From contig DMCN01000076.1 in assembly GCA_003445795.1 (NCBI GenBank), positions 405-9,937 on the forward strand: 9,533 bases of DNA, given 5' to 3'. The DNA comes from Gallionellaceae bacterium (GTDB taxonomy: Bacteria; Pseudomonadota; Gammaproteobacteria; Burkholderiales; Gallionellaceae). Positions 1 through 6,412 of this stretch are shown one piece after another; within the stretch, counting starts at the first letter, position 1, and each line of letters starts with the position of its first letter. Made by a program: the position numbers and the translations under genes. The notes under the pieces are model-generated. The model did not search any database. It was not told the DNA's origin and worked only from the letters and a program-made list of their open reading frames with translations.

Positions 1-612
1 ATCATCCTCGGGGATGCCGGCTTCCACCTTGCCGACCAGGTCGGCACCGACGTCAGCGCCTTTGGTGAAGATGCCGCCGCCAAGACGGGCGAAGATGGAG
101 ATCAGCGAACCGCCGAAACCGAAACCCACCAGTGCGTGCGTCGCTTCCGAGGTGGTTGCACCCATGCTGGTCAGGAACAGGAAATAGCCGGCCACGCCGA
201 GCAGGCCGAGTCCCACCACCAGCATGCCGGTGATGGCGCCGCCCTTGAAGGAAACGTTGAGTGCCGCATTCAGGCTTTCCTTGGCTGCTTCGGCAGTACG
301 CACGTTGGCGCGCACCGAAACATTCATGCCGATGTAACCGGTCAAGCCCGAGAGGATGGCGCCGATGGCGAAACCGACTGCGGTCTGCCAGCCGAGCGCA
401 ACCAGAATGACGACGAACAAAGCAGCGCCGACCCAGGCGATGGCGGTGTACTGTCGGTTGAGATAAGCCGTGGCGCCTTCCTGAATGGCAGCGGCGATGT
501 TTTGCATCTTCTCGCTGCCGGTCGACTTGCCCAGTATCCACTTGCCAGAAAGTACGCCATACAGAATCGCTGCTATCGCACAAAAAAGTGCAAAACCCAA
601 GCCACCTGCCAT
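1..612 (-). CDS. hppA: Membrane-bound ion-translocating pyrophosphatase (H+-PPase), N-terminal part
   Basis: Partial: 204 codons from the start at 612 run without a stop to the left edge; the family is usually about 670-700 residues. The enzyme hydrolyses pyrophosphate in the inner membrane and couples this to H+ (or Na+) pumping. Visible are a hydrophobic N-terminal segment (about residues 4-22), further membrane segments at about 58-95 and 125-150, and near the edge the family motif GGGIFTKGADVGADLVGKVE (178-197), whose Asp and Lys residues belong to the PPi/Mg site. The ATG at 612 is preceded by a good ribosome site (AGGAG at 619-623). The gene lies downstream of the PPi-dependent phosphofructokinase on the same strand, with a hairpin between them. 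The residues that decide K+ dependence and ion choice are outside the window, so H+ versus Na+ cannot be told. Family assignment is secure. Confidence 0.95.
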   Translation of the reverse strand, partial: MAGGLGFALFCAIAAILYGVLSGKWILGKSTGSEKMQNIAAAIQEGATAYLNRQYTAIAWVGAALFVVILVALGWQTAVGFAIGAILSGLTGYIGMNVSVRANVRTAEAAKESLNAALNVSFKGGAITGMLVVGLGLLGVAGYFLFLTSMGATTSEATHALVGFGFGGSLISIFARLGGGIFTKGADVGADLVGKVEAGIPEDD

Positions 613-632
613 GTTCTTCTCCTCAAGTAAAA

Positions 633-653
633 ACCGCCCCTATAAGGAGCGGT
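633..653 (-). terminator. Terminator-like hairpin between pfp and hppA
   Basis: On the minus strand the pfp stop is followed within about 15 bases by a hairpin of nine potential pairs with one mismatch (ACCGCTCCT / AGGGGCGGT, loop of three), then five T residues. This fits an intrinsic terminator for pfp. The T-run leads directly into the hppA ribosome site at 619-623, so termination here would separate the two genes, while read-through would give a pfp-hppA transcript. It may act as a partial terminator that sets their ratio; that role is inference. Confidence 0.6.
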
Positions 654-668
654 ATGTTGTTAACGACA

Positions 669-1922
669 TCAGATCTTGAAATTTCCCAGCTTCTTTGCGA
701 CAGCCACGTTCTTTAGTTGCACATATTGTGGCAACCCGTCTTTGTAAGGCGGGTAGTCCTCACCCTTGATCAGCGGTGTCAGATAGGTGCGGCATTTCTC
801 GGTGATGCCGAAGCCATCCTTGGTGATGAAGTCGCGCGGCATGAACTTCTCCACGTTGGCGACCTTCGACAATGGTGCGACGCCGACTTTCCACTTATAG
901 GGTTTGTCGGAGACGCGGTCGATGGTCGGCATCACCGCGTTCTGGCCTTTGAGCGCCAGCTCGACGGCGGACTTGCCCAGCGCGTACGCTTGGTCCACAT
1001 CGGTCTTGGAGGCGACATGGCGTGCGGCACGTTGCAGATAGTCGGCTACAGCCCAGTGGAACTTGTAACCGAAAGCTTCCTTCACCATGTTGGCGACCAC
1101 CGGAGCGGCGCCGCCCAGTTGTGCATGGCCGAAGGCGTCGCGCGTACCCTGTTCGGCGAGGAACTTGCCATCGGGATAGTGGCAGCCTTCCGATACCACC
1201 ACGCTGCAATAGCCGTGTTTCTTGACCATGGAATTTACTTTTGCCAGGAATTTCTTCTGGTCGAATTCGATCTCGGGGAACAGGATGACCACCGGGATAC
1301 CCTGTTCTTCCACCAGTCCACCCGCAGCGGCGATCCAGCCCGCGTGGCGTCCCATCACTTCGAGCACGAACACCTTGGTCGAGGTCTTGGCCATGGAGCG
1401 CACGTCGAAGCTGGCTTCCAGCGTGGAGACGGCGATGTACTTGGCGACCGAGCCGAAGCCAGGGCAGCAGTCGGTGATGGGCAGGTCGTTGTCCACGGTC
1501 TTGGGCACATGGATGGCCTGTACCGGGTAACCCATCTTCTCCGACAACTGCGAAACCTTGTAGCAGGTGTCGGCAGAATCACCGCCACCGTTGTAGAAGA
1601 AGTAGCCGATGTTGTGCGCCTTGAACACCTCGATCAGCCGCGCATACTCACGTTGGTTCTGTTCCAGTGATTTGAGTTTGAAGCGGCAGGAACCGAATGC
1701 GCCGGAAGGTGTGCTGCGCAGTGCCGCGATGGCACGGGCTGATTCTTTGGTGGTGTCGATCAGGTCTTCGGTGAGGGCGCCGATGATGCCGTTGCGTCCC
1801 GCATATACCTTGCCGATCTTGTCTTTATGTTTGCGGGCTGTTTCGATAACGCCGCATGCTGAAGCATTGATGACGGCTGTGACGCCGCCGGACTGTGCAT
1901 AAAACGCGTTCTTCTTCGCCAT
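669..1922 (-). CDS. pfp: Pyrophosphate-dependent 6-phosphofructokinase
   Basis: 417 residues. It converts fructose 6-phosphate and PPi to fructose 1,6-bisphosphate and phosphate in the cytoplasm, reversibly, replacing the ATP-dependent step of glycolysis. Seen: an N-terminal SGGVTAVINA loop (11-20), NGGGDS at 111-116, VPKTVDND at 139-146 with Lys141 where ATP enzymes have Gly, catalytic-base candidate Asp144, and EVMGRHAGW at 188-196. Lys141 and Asp115 (where ATP enzymes have the second Gly of GGDGS) are the two known marks of PPi use. The position matching the usual GGD aspartate is Gly114. The ATG at 1922 has GGAGAGAG about 7 bases upstream. Downstream lies hppA, another PPi-using enzyme; in Methylococcus a related pfp is reported to form an operon with an H+-PPase gene. 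PPi specificity is inferred from motifs but well supported. Confidence 0.93.
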   Translation of the reverse strand: MAKKNAFYAQSGGVTAVINASACGVIETARKHKDKIGKVYAGRNGIIGALTEDLIDTTKESARAIAALRSTPSGAFGSCRFKLKSLEQNQREYARLIEVFKAHNIGYFFYNGGGDSADTCYKVSQLSEKMGYPVQAIHVPKTVDNDLPITDCCPGFGSVAKYIAVSTLEASFDVRSMAKTSTKVFVLEVMGRHAGWIAAAGGLVEEQGIPVVILFPEIEFDQKKFLAKVNSMVKKHGYCSVVVSEGCHYPDGKFLAEQGTRDAFGHAQLGGAAPVVANMVKEAFGYKFHWAVADYLQRAARHVASKTDVDQAYALGKSAVELALKGQNAVMPTIDRVSDKPYKWKVGVAPLSKVANVEKFMPRDFITKDGFGITEKCRTYLTPLIKGEDYPPYKDGLPQYVQLKNVAVAKKLGNFKI

Positions 1923-2098
1923 ACTTTGCTCTCTCCATCAAAGGTTGTGAAGTGACTTCTCTGTTTGAAAAACCGGGCTCATATTACGCTTTTCGCGGAG
2001 CTGTGTGTGCAAGATAAGCAGCCCCTGTCGGGATGATATGGAATCAAGTAGAATGAGCCGGGTAGGGGGCGCTAGATTATCTTTATAGGGAAAAAATA
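1923..2098. promoter_or_regulatory. Divergent promoter region between pfp and the ODP-like gene
   Basis: A 176-base gap between divergently transcribed genes must hold a promoter for each. Rightward, TAGAAT at 2049-2054 matches five of six -10 bases, but only a poor -35 (CTGTCG at 2025-2030, 18-base spacing) lies upstream. Leftward, TAATAT (minus strand of 1981-1986) is a fair -10 without a clear -35. These boxes are guesses from pattern alone. No clear operator repeat was found. Confidence 0.35.
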
Positions 2099-2872
2099 AT
2101 GGCCATCGAATTATTCAATAACGGCAAACACCAATGTCTGATGTTCGACGATCTGGTGGACGATTCAGTGGGGGATGCAGTTCAGGCCAACCAGTTCCTC
2201 ATCGTTGATAACGGTCACGGCGCGCTGATCGATCCGGGCGGCAACATGACCTATAATGGATTGTTGATGGAAATGCACAACTATTTCCCGCCCAAGAAGC
2301 TGGAATATATCCTTGCCTCACACCCCGATCCGGACATCATTGCCTCGGTCAACAAATGGATGATCCACTCCGATTGCAAAGTGATGATCTCCAAATTGTG
2401 GGTGCGCTTCGTGCCGCACTTCTGCAGCGGCGACAACTCACTCGGTCGCGTACTGGGCATTCCCGACGAAGGCATGAACCTGCCCTTGGGCAACACGGCC
2501 ATCAAAGCGATCCCCGCGCACTTCATGCACTCGGAAGGCAACTTCCAGTTCTATGATCCGATCAGCAAGATCCTCTTCTCCGGCGACATGGGCGCCTCCA
2601 TCGTCGGTCATACCGAGGCGGATACACCAGTCGAGGATTTCAAGGCGCACATCCAGCACATGGAAGGCTTCCACAAACGCTACATGATTTCCAACAAGAT
2701 CTGCCGTTTCTGGGTCAACATGGTGCGCACCATGGATGTCGAAGCTATCGTGCCGCAGCATGGCCGCGCATTCGTGGGCAAGAAGATGGTGAACGAGTTC
2801 CTGAACTGGATAGAGGCCCTGCCTTGCGGGGTTGACCTCATGACGCAAGAGAACTATCGCGTCCCGGCCTAG
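2099..2872 (+). CDS. Flavodiiron-like (ODP-type) metallo-beta-lactamase-fold protein
   Basis: 257 residues, about the size of the single diiron lactamase-fold domain of flavodiiron proteins, with no flavodoxin or rubredoxin domain attached. Metal-ligand candidates in family order: His75, Asp77 and Asp79 in SHPDPDI, His144 in HFMHSEGNFQFYD, Asp163 in LFSGDMG, and His221 in VPQHGRAF. Flavodiiron proteins usually read HxExDH in the first motif; here Ile80 stands where the last His would be. Such stand-alone domains bind O2 in known ODP sensors or act as reductases with separate electron donors; which applies here cannot be read from the sequence. No signal peptide or membrane segment is seen, so it is probably cytoplasmic. 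The ATG at 2099 has AGGGA about 8 bases upstream. It is transcribed alone, divergent from pfp, and ends at a strong terminator. Fold is fairly certain, function is not. Confidence 0.8.
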   Translation: MAIELFNNGKHQCLMFDDLVDDSVGDAVQANQFLIVDNGHGALIDPGGNMTYNGLLMEMHNYFPPKKLEYILASHPDPDIIASVNKWMIHSDCKVMISKLWVRFVPHFCSGDNSLGRVLGIPDEGMNLPLGNTAIKAIPAHFMHSEGNFQFYDPISKILFSGDMGASIVGHTEADTPVEDFKAHIQHMEGFHKRYMISNKICRFWVNMVRTMDVEAIVPQHGRAFVGKKMVNEFLNWIEALPCGVDLMTQENYRVPA

Positions 2873-2891
2873 AAGTTCGTTACGAGAAAAT

Positions 2892-2931
2892 CAAACGGGC
2901 ATCATCCGCAAGGATGATGCCCGTTTGTTTT
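2892..2931. terminator. Strong bidirectional intrinsic terminator
   Basis: A perfect 16-bp stem (CAAACGGGCATCATCC / GGATGATGCCCGTTTG) closed by a GCAA tetraloop is followed by TTTT on the plus strand. On the minus strand the stem is followed by A then TTTT. It lies 20 bases after the plus-strand ODP-like gene and 20 bases beyond the stop of the minus-strand DUF336 gene, so it can end both convergent transcripts. Confidence 0.92.
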
Positions 2932-2950
2932 GCTACGGTACTTTTCGAGA

Positions 2951-3349
2951 TTACAGCGCGTTCACTCCCGCCTGCGCGATCTGCCCGTCCTGGAAGGAAC
3001 GCACACCGCTGATACCGAGTCCGCCGATGAGGACATCATCGCGTAGCAGCGGTACGCCGCCCTCGGCCGGGATGACGCCGGGCAGGGCGAGGTGGATCAG
3101 GCGGCCACTGAGCACCGCGTCTTCCGATGCCTTGGTGGGGCGCTGGAAGGCCACGGCGGCGTGAGCCTTGGCGATGGCGGTCTCGACACTGCCGAACTGC
3201 GTGTCGTGCCCGCGCTGCAGATAAAGCAGATGGCCGCCATCGTCCACCACCGCGATGACCACTTTCCATTCGTTCTTGAACGCTTCTGCTTCCGCAGCTG
3301 CGGCCACACGTTTGGCGTCATCCAAAGTAAGGATGGGCTTGGCGGCCAT
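2951..3349 (-). CDS. GlcG/HbpS-family (DUF336) protein, possible haem-binding
   Basis: 132 residues from the ATG at 3349. The GlcG/HbpS fold is recognisable by TLDDAKRVAAAAEAEA near the N terminus, the VVIAVVDDGGHLLYLQR strand pair, the AIAKAHAAVAFQRPT helix, the PAEGGVPLL turn and the closing GLGISG motif. Members include the haem-binding HbpS and the glycolate-locus protein GlcG; many are of unknown role. No secretion signal is visible. An ATG six bases upstream (3355) overlaps the adk stop as ATGA and would give 134 residues; 3349 is preferred because GGGAG then sits 7 bases upstream rather than only one. It is the last gene of the exbB-adk operon and appears translationally coupled to adk. 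Family is clear; ligand and role are not known here. Confidence 0.85.
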   Translation of the reverse strand: MAAKPILTLDDAKRVAAAAEAEAFKNEWKVVIAVVDDGGHLLYLQRGHDTQFGSVETAIAKAHAAVAFQRPTKASEDAVLSGRLIHLALPGVIPAEGGVPLLRDDVLIGGLGISGVRSFQDGQIAQAGVNAL

Positions 3350-3351
3350 GC

Positions 3352-4008
3352 TCATGCTCCCAAGGTGCGGAACACTTGGTCACGTATGCTTTCCACACTG
3401 CCGACACCGGGTACATGCACGACTTTCGGTGCGCTGCCGTCGCCGGACTTCGACCACGCAGTGTAGTACTCAACCAGCGGCTGGGTTTGCTCGTGATACA
3501 CGTTGAGGCGCTTGAGGACTGTCTCCTCGACATCATCCGGGCGCTGTACCAGGTCTTCGCCGGTGATGTCATCCTTGCCGGCCACCTTGGGCGGATTGAA
3601 CACCAGGTGATAGGTGCGGCCCGATGCCGGATGCACGCGGCGACCGCTCATGCGCTGGACGACTTCCTTGTCCGCCACATCGATCTCGACCACGTAGTCG
3701 ATCTTGATCCCGGCATCCTTCATCGCCTGAGCCTGCGGGATGGTGCGCGGAAAGCCGTCGAACAGGAAACCTTTGGCGCAATCGGCTTCCTTGATACGTT
3801 CCTTGACCAGATTAATGATGATTTCGTCGGATACTAAACCGCCGGCATCCATGATCTTCTTGGCGGCCACACCCAGCGGGGTGCCTGCCTTGACTGCCGC
3901 GCGCAGCATATCGCCGGTGGAGATCTGCGGGATGCCGTACTTTTCCTTGATGTAATTCGCCTGGGTACCTTTACCTGCTCCGGGTGCTCCTAACAGAATC
4001 AGCTTCAT
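3352..4008 (-). CDS. adk: Adenylate kinase
   Basis: 218 residues, the usual length for the long-form bacterial enzyme. It interconverts ATP + AMP and 2 ADP in the cytoplasm. Seen: P-loop GAPGAGKGT (7-15), the AMP-binding STGDMLR (30-36), the family signature FLFDGFPRTIPQ (81-92), GRR at 122-124, and a full LID domain (about 123-160) with RTYHLVFNPP and QRPDD. The LID has no cysteines, so it is the non-zinc type common in Gram-negatives. The ATG overlaps the kdsB stop by four bases (ATGA), and AAGGG lies about 9 bases upstream. In species using a PPi-dependent phosphofructokinase, Adk still recycles AMP from PPi-producing reactions; that link to the nearby pfp/hppA pair is inference. Confidence 0.98.
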   Translation of the reverse strand: MKLILLGAPGAGKGTQANYIKEKYGIPQISTGDMLRAAVKAGTPLGVAAKKIMDAGGLVSDEIIINLVKERIKEADCAKGFLFDGFPRTIPQAQAMKDAGIKIDYVVEIDVADKEVVQRMSGRRVHPASGRTYHLVFNPPKVAGKDDITGEDLVQRPDDVEETVLKRLNVYHEQTQPLVEYYTAWSKSGDGSAPKVVHVPGVGSVESIRDQVFRTLGA

Positions 4009-4799
4009 TGATGATTTCCCTTTTGATTAAATCCATTTTGTAATTCGGTGAACAGACGCCGCGCGATCCCCAAATCCTGTTCGGTGTCCACACCGCTTGG
4101 AGGTGTCTGATCGGTCTTGGTTACGCCGATCTTGTAGCCATGATACAACGCACGCAGCTGTTCGAGGGATTCAATTTGCTCTATGGAAGTAGGGGTAAGT
4201 TTGCCGAAGTCGCGCAGGAAGCCGGCGCGATATGCATAGATGCCGACATGTCGAAGCACTTCGACGTTTTGGGGGAGTGGGTCGTTCTTTGCATATGCCT
4301 CCCGCGGCCAGGGAATCGGAGCCCGGCTGAAGTAAAGTGCATTGGCATTCTTGTCCAGCACCACCTTGACGATGTTCGGGTTGCGCATGGACGCTTCGTC
4401 GTGGATGGCGTGGCTCGCGGTGGCGATGGCGCACTCGGGGTGGTCGTGCAGATGTTGCGCCACGGCGCGGATGAGTTGCGGCGGGATCAGCGGCTCGTCA
4501 CCTTGCACGTTGACCACGATGGTGTCATCGCTCCAGCCTTGCTGTGCCGCCACCTCGGCGATGCGGTCGGTGCCGCTGACATGGTCGGTGCGCGTCATGC
4601 AGGCCTGGAAGCCGTGTTCCTGGGAGGCGGAGATGATGGGTTGATGATCGGTGGCGATGAGGATCTGCTGCGCGCCGCTTTGGGCGGCCTGTTCAGCGAC
4701 GCGAATCACCATCGGTTTGCCGCAGATGTCCAGCAGGGGTTTGCCCGGCAGGCGCGTCGAGGCAAAGCGGGCCGGGATGACGACCTTGAAGGGGAACAT
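4005..4799 (-). CDS. kdsB: 3-deoxy-manno-octulosonate cytidylyltransferase (CMP-Kdo synthetase)
   Basis: 264 residues, slightly longer than the E. coli enzyme because of a short C-terminal tail. It activates Kdo with CTP to CMP-Kdo, releasing PPi, for the LPS inner core in the cytoplasm. Seen: nucleotide-binding IPARFASTRLPGKPL (8-22), TDHVSGTDRIAE (71-82), metal-binding VVNVQGDEPLI (95-105, Asp101), the FSRAPIPWPR segment (157-166), HVGIYAYR (184-191), and GVDTEQDL near the C terminus with Asp238 as the second metal ligand. The ATG shares one base with the stop of the Trm112-like gene (TGATG), and no clear ribosome site is present, so initiation probably depends on coupling. It works in the same pathway as lpxK, two genes upstream. 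Confidence 0.98.
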   Translation of the reverse strand: MFPFKVVIPARFASTRLPGKPLLDICGKPMVIRVAEQAAQSGAQQILIATDHQPIISASQEHGFQACMTRTDHVSGTDRIAEVAAQQGWSDDTIVVNVQGDEPLIPPQLIRAVAQHLHDHPECAIATASHAIHDEASMRNPNIVKVVLDKNANALYFSRAPIPWPREAYAKNDPLPQNVEVLRHVGIYAYRAGFLRDFGKLTPTSIEQIESLEQLRALYHGYKIGVTKTDQTPPSGVDTEQDLGIARRLFTELQNGFNQKGNHQ

Positions 4800-4984
4800 C
4801 AGAGCGCTTCGACTTCTTTCGCAGTGAGTTCGCGAGCCTCGTCGGCCAGCATCACCGGAATATCGTCCTTGATTGCGAAAGCCAGGCGGTCAGCCTTGCA
4901 GATCAGTTCCTGCTCAGCTTTGCGATAAACCAATGGTGATTTGCACAGCGGGCAAACCAGAATGTCGAGTAATTTTGCATCCAT
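4799..4984 (-). CDS. Trm112-like / YcaR-type zinc-ribbon protein
   Basis: 61 residues, the usual size of the YcaR/Trm112 family (about 60). It opens with MDAKLLDILVCPLCKSPL and continues with ELICKADRLAFAIKDDIPVML. Cys11, Cys14 and Cys29 are the typical cysteines; bacterial YcaR proteins share this pattern. Eukaryotic and archaeal Trm112 proteins are activating partners of methyltransferases; the bacterial role is largely unproven. In many Gram-negatives the gene lies between lpxK and kdsB, exactly as here, which suggests coordinated expression with LPS genes rather than a proven role in them. The ATG overlaps the lpxK stop by one base (TAATG), and AAGG lies about 10 bases upstream. Confidence 0.93.
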   Translation of the reverse strand: MDAKLLDILVCPLCKSPLVYRKAEQELICKADRLAFAIKDDIPVMLADEARELTAKEVEAL

Positions 4985-5967
4985 TATGGCGTGACCTTTT
5001 CAAGGATAAGTTGTGTGAGAGCCGGACTGACCTGCGCATCGACACGCAGCACCCAGCATCTCTCGGTGGCGAACGCTGTGCATTTTACCGCATCTTTTTC
5101 GGTCATGAGTATCGCATCCGCATCGTCGAAGGCGATATCGGACGGAGTATAGCGATGGTGATCCGGGAAAGGATGCGGCTGTGCGTTCAGTCCGAGACGC
5201 TCCAGTTGGGTGAAGAAACGTTGCGGATGTCCGATCCCCGCGATTGCATCCAGGCGCAGCTTTGCGAATTCTGCGGCAGTGACGACGCGTTCAGGATTGA
5301 GCAGATTGTAGAAACTCGTGCCGGCCAGTTGCATGGCGAATTCGTCGCCGTGCGTCTCCCCGCCGTTGACCACCACCGCGTCAGCCTTGTGCAAACGCGA
5401 GACCGGTTCGCGCAGCGGACCGGCGGGCAGCAACAGACCGTTGCCAAAGCGGCGCGCGCCATCCACGACGACGATCTCTGCACTGCGCTGCAAACGGTAA
5501 TGCTGCAAGCCGTCGTCGGAGAGGATGATGTCGCATTCGGGATGGGCGGCAAGCAGGGCCTGTGCGGCAGCGGGTCGGTTGCGGCCTATCCATACTGGAC
5601 ACAATGCGCGTTGCGCCATCAGCAGGGGTTCGTCACCGACCAAGTCCGCCGCATCTTCGATTGAGACCTCATGGGGAATGCTGCGCTGCTTGCCGTCTTT
5701 GGTATAGCCACGGCTGACGATGCCGGGATGCCAGCCGTTATCGAGCAGTTGCTGCGCCAACCAGAGCGTGAGCGGCGTCTTGCCGGTACCGCCAACGCTG
5801 ATGTTTCCTATGATGACAACCGGGACAGGTAGTTTGACCGACGCCAGAATCCCGCTGCGATAAAGAAACCGGCGCAGAGCGGAAAGTGCGCCGAACAACA
5901 GACTGAGCGGGTAGAGCAGCAGGTGGAGTGGCGAGAGGCGATACCAGTGGTGTTGCAGCCGCTCCAT
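4984..5967 (-). CDS. lpxK: Tetraacyldisaccharide 4'-kinase (lipid A 4'-kinase)
   Basis: 327 residues, the normal length. It phosphorylates the 4' position of tetraacyl-disaccharide 1-phosphate with ATP to give lipid IVA, at the cytoplasmic face of the inner membrane. Seen: an N-terminal hydrophobic membrane-anchoring helix (about 13-33), the P-loop in GNISVGGTGKTPL (54-66), VSRGYT (84-89), the GDEPLLMAQR segment (111-120), a Walker B-like DIILSDDGLQHYRL (146-159), FGNGLLLPAGPLRE (174-187), the PDHH motif in the C-terminal third, and MTEKDAVKC. The start follows the exbD stop by nine bases without a clear ribosome site, so it probably relies on coupling. It heads the LPS part of the operon (lpxK, Trm112-like, kdsB). 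Confidence 0.98.
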   Translation of the reverse strand: MERLQHHWYRLSPLHLLLYPLSLLFGALSALRRFLYRSGILASVKLPVPVVIIGNISVGGTGKTPLTLWLAQQLLDNGWHPGIVSRGYTKDGKQRSIPHEVSIEDAADLVGDEPLLMAQRALCPVWIGRNRPAAAQALLAAHPECDIILSDDGLQHYRLQRSAEIVVVDGARRFGNGLLLPAGPLREPVSRLHKADAVVVNGGETHGDEFAMQLAGTSFYNLLNPERVVTAAEFAKLRLDAIAGIGHPQRFFTQLERLGLNAQPHPFPDHHRYTPSDIAFDDADAILMTEKDAVKCTAFATERCWVLRVDAQVSPALTQLILEKVTP

Positions 5968-5976
5968 AGGGTGGGA

Positions 5977-6402
5977 TTACTTGTTCGGCTGGTTCTGGGT
6001 GGTGAAGGTGATGCGGCCGAATCCCGCGATGCGCGCGGCTTCCATGATGTTGATGACGGACTGGTGGGTGGCCTTGGCGTCGCCGTTGATGACGATGGTC
6101 GGGTCGGTCTGCTCTCCTGCGGCCTTGCGCAGGGCCGCAGCAAAATCGACCACGTTGTTGAACGGGGTGCGCACGCTGTTCACCGCATAGTGGTCAGAAG
6201 CATCCACCGCGACATGGATCGGCTTGCTGGAAGCAAGCGCGGTTTCCTCGCCGGAAGCCTGCGGCAGGTTGATCTGCAACTGGGCGAAGTTCGAGTAGCT
6301 GGTGGTGACCATCAGGAAGATCAGGATGACTAACAGCACGTCGATCATCGGGATCAGGTTGATCTCCGGTTCTTCCCGAGTGCGTCCGCGCCGAAAATTC
6401 AT
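5977..6402 (-). CDS. exbD: ExbD/TolR-family biopolymer transport protein
   Basis: 141 residues. An inner-membrane stator partner of ExbB, using proton flow to energise outer-membrane processes. Seen: a short basic cytoplasmic N terminus (FRRGRTREEPEINLIP), one membrane helix at about 17-35 (MIDVLLVILIFLMVTTSY) holding the conserved proton-carrying Asp21, then a periplasmic domain with VVINGDAKATHQSVINIME and a GFGRITFTTQ end. The ATG at 6402 gives the normal ExbD N terminus and has TAAGGG just upstream; an in-frame ATG at 6429 would add nine residues and overlap exbB. TonB is not seen nearby, so this may be a lone ExbBD pair. In many betaproteobacteria such a pair sits directly before lpxK, suggesting an envelope role; its partner here is unknown. 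Confidence 0.93.
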   Translation of the reverse strand: MNFRRGRTREEPEINLIPMIDVLLVILIFLMVTTSYSNFAQLQINLPQASGEETALASSKPIHVAVDASDHYAVNSVRTPFNNVVDFAAALRKAAGEQTDPTIVINGDAKATHQSVINIMEAARIAGFGRITFTTQNQPNK

Positions 6403-6412
6403 TTGCCGACCC

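Noticed and set aside
717..1670. 317-codon plus-strand ORF opposite pfp
   Set aside because: It is antisense to a clearly conserved enzyme, its translation shows no family motif, and such long shadows are expected from codon bias in GC-rich genes.
4140..5664. Two long plus-strand ORFs (about 262 codons each) opposite kdsB, the Trm112-like gene and lpxK
   Set aside because: They lie antisense to conserved genes and show no recognisable domain or ribosome site.
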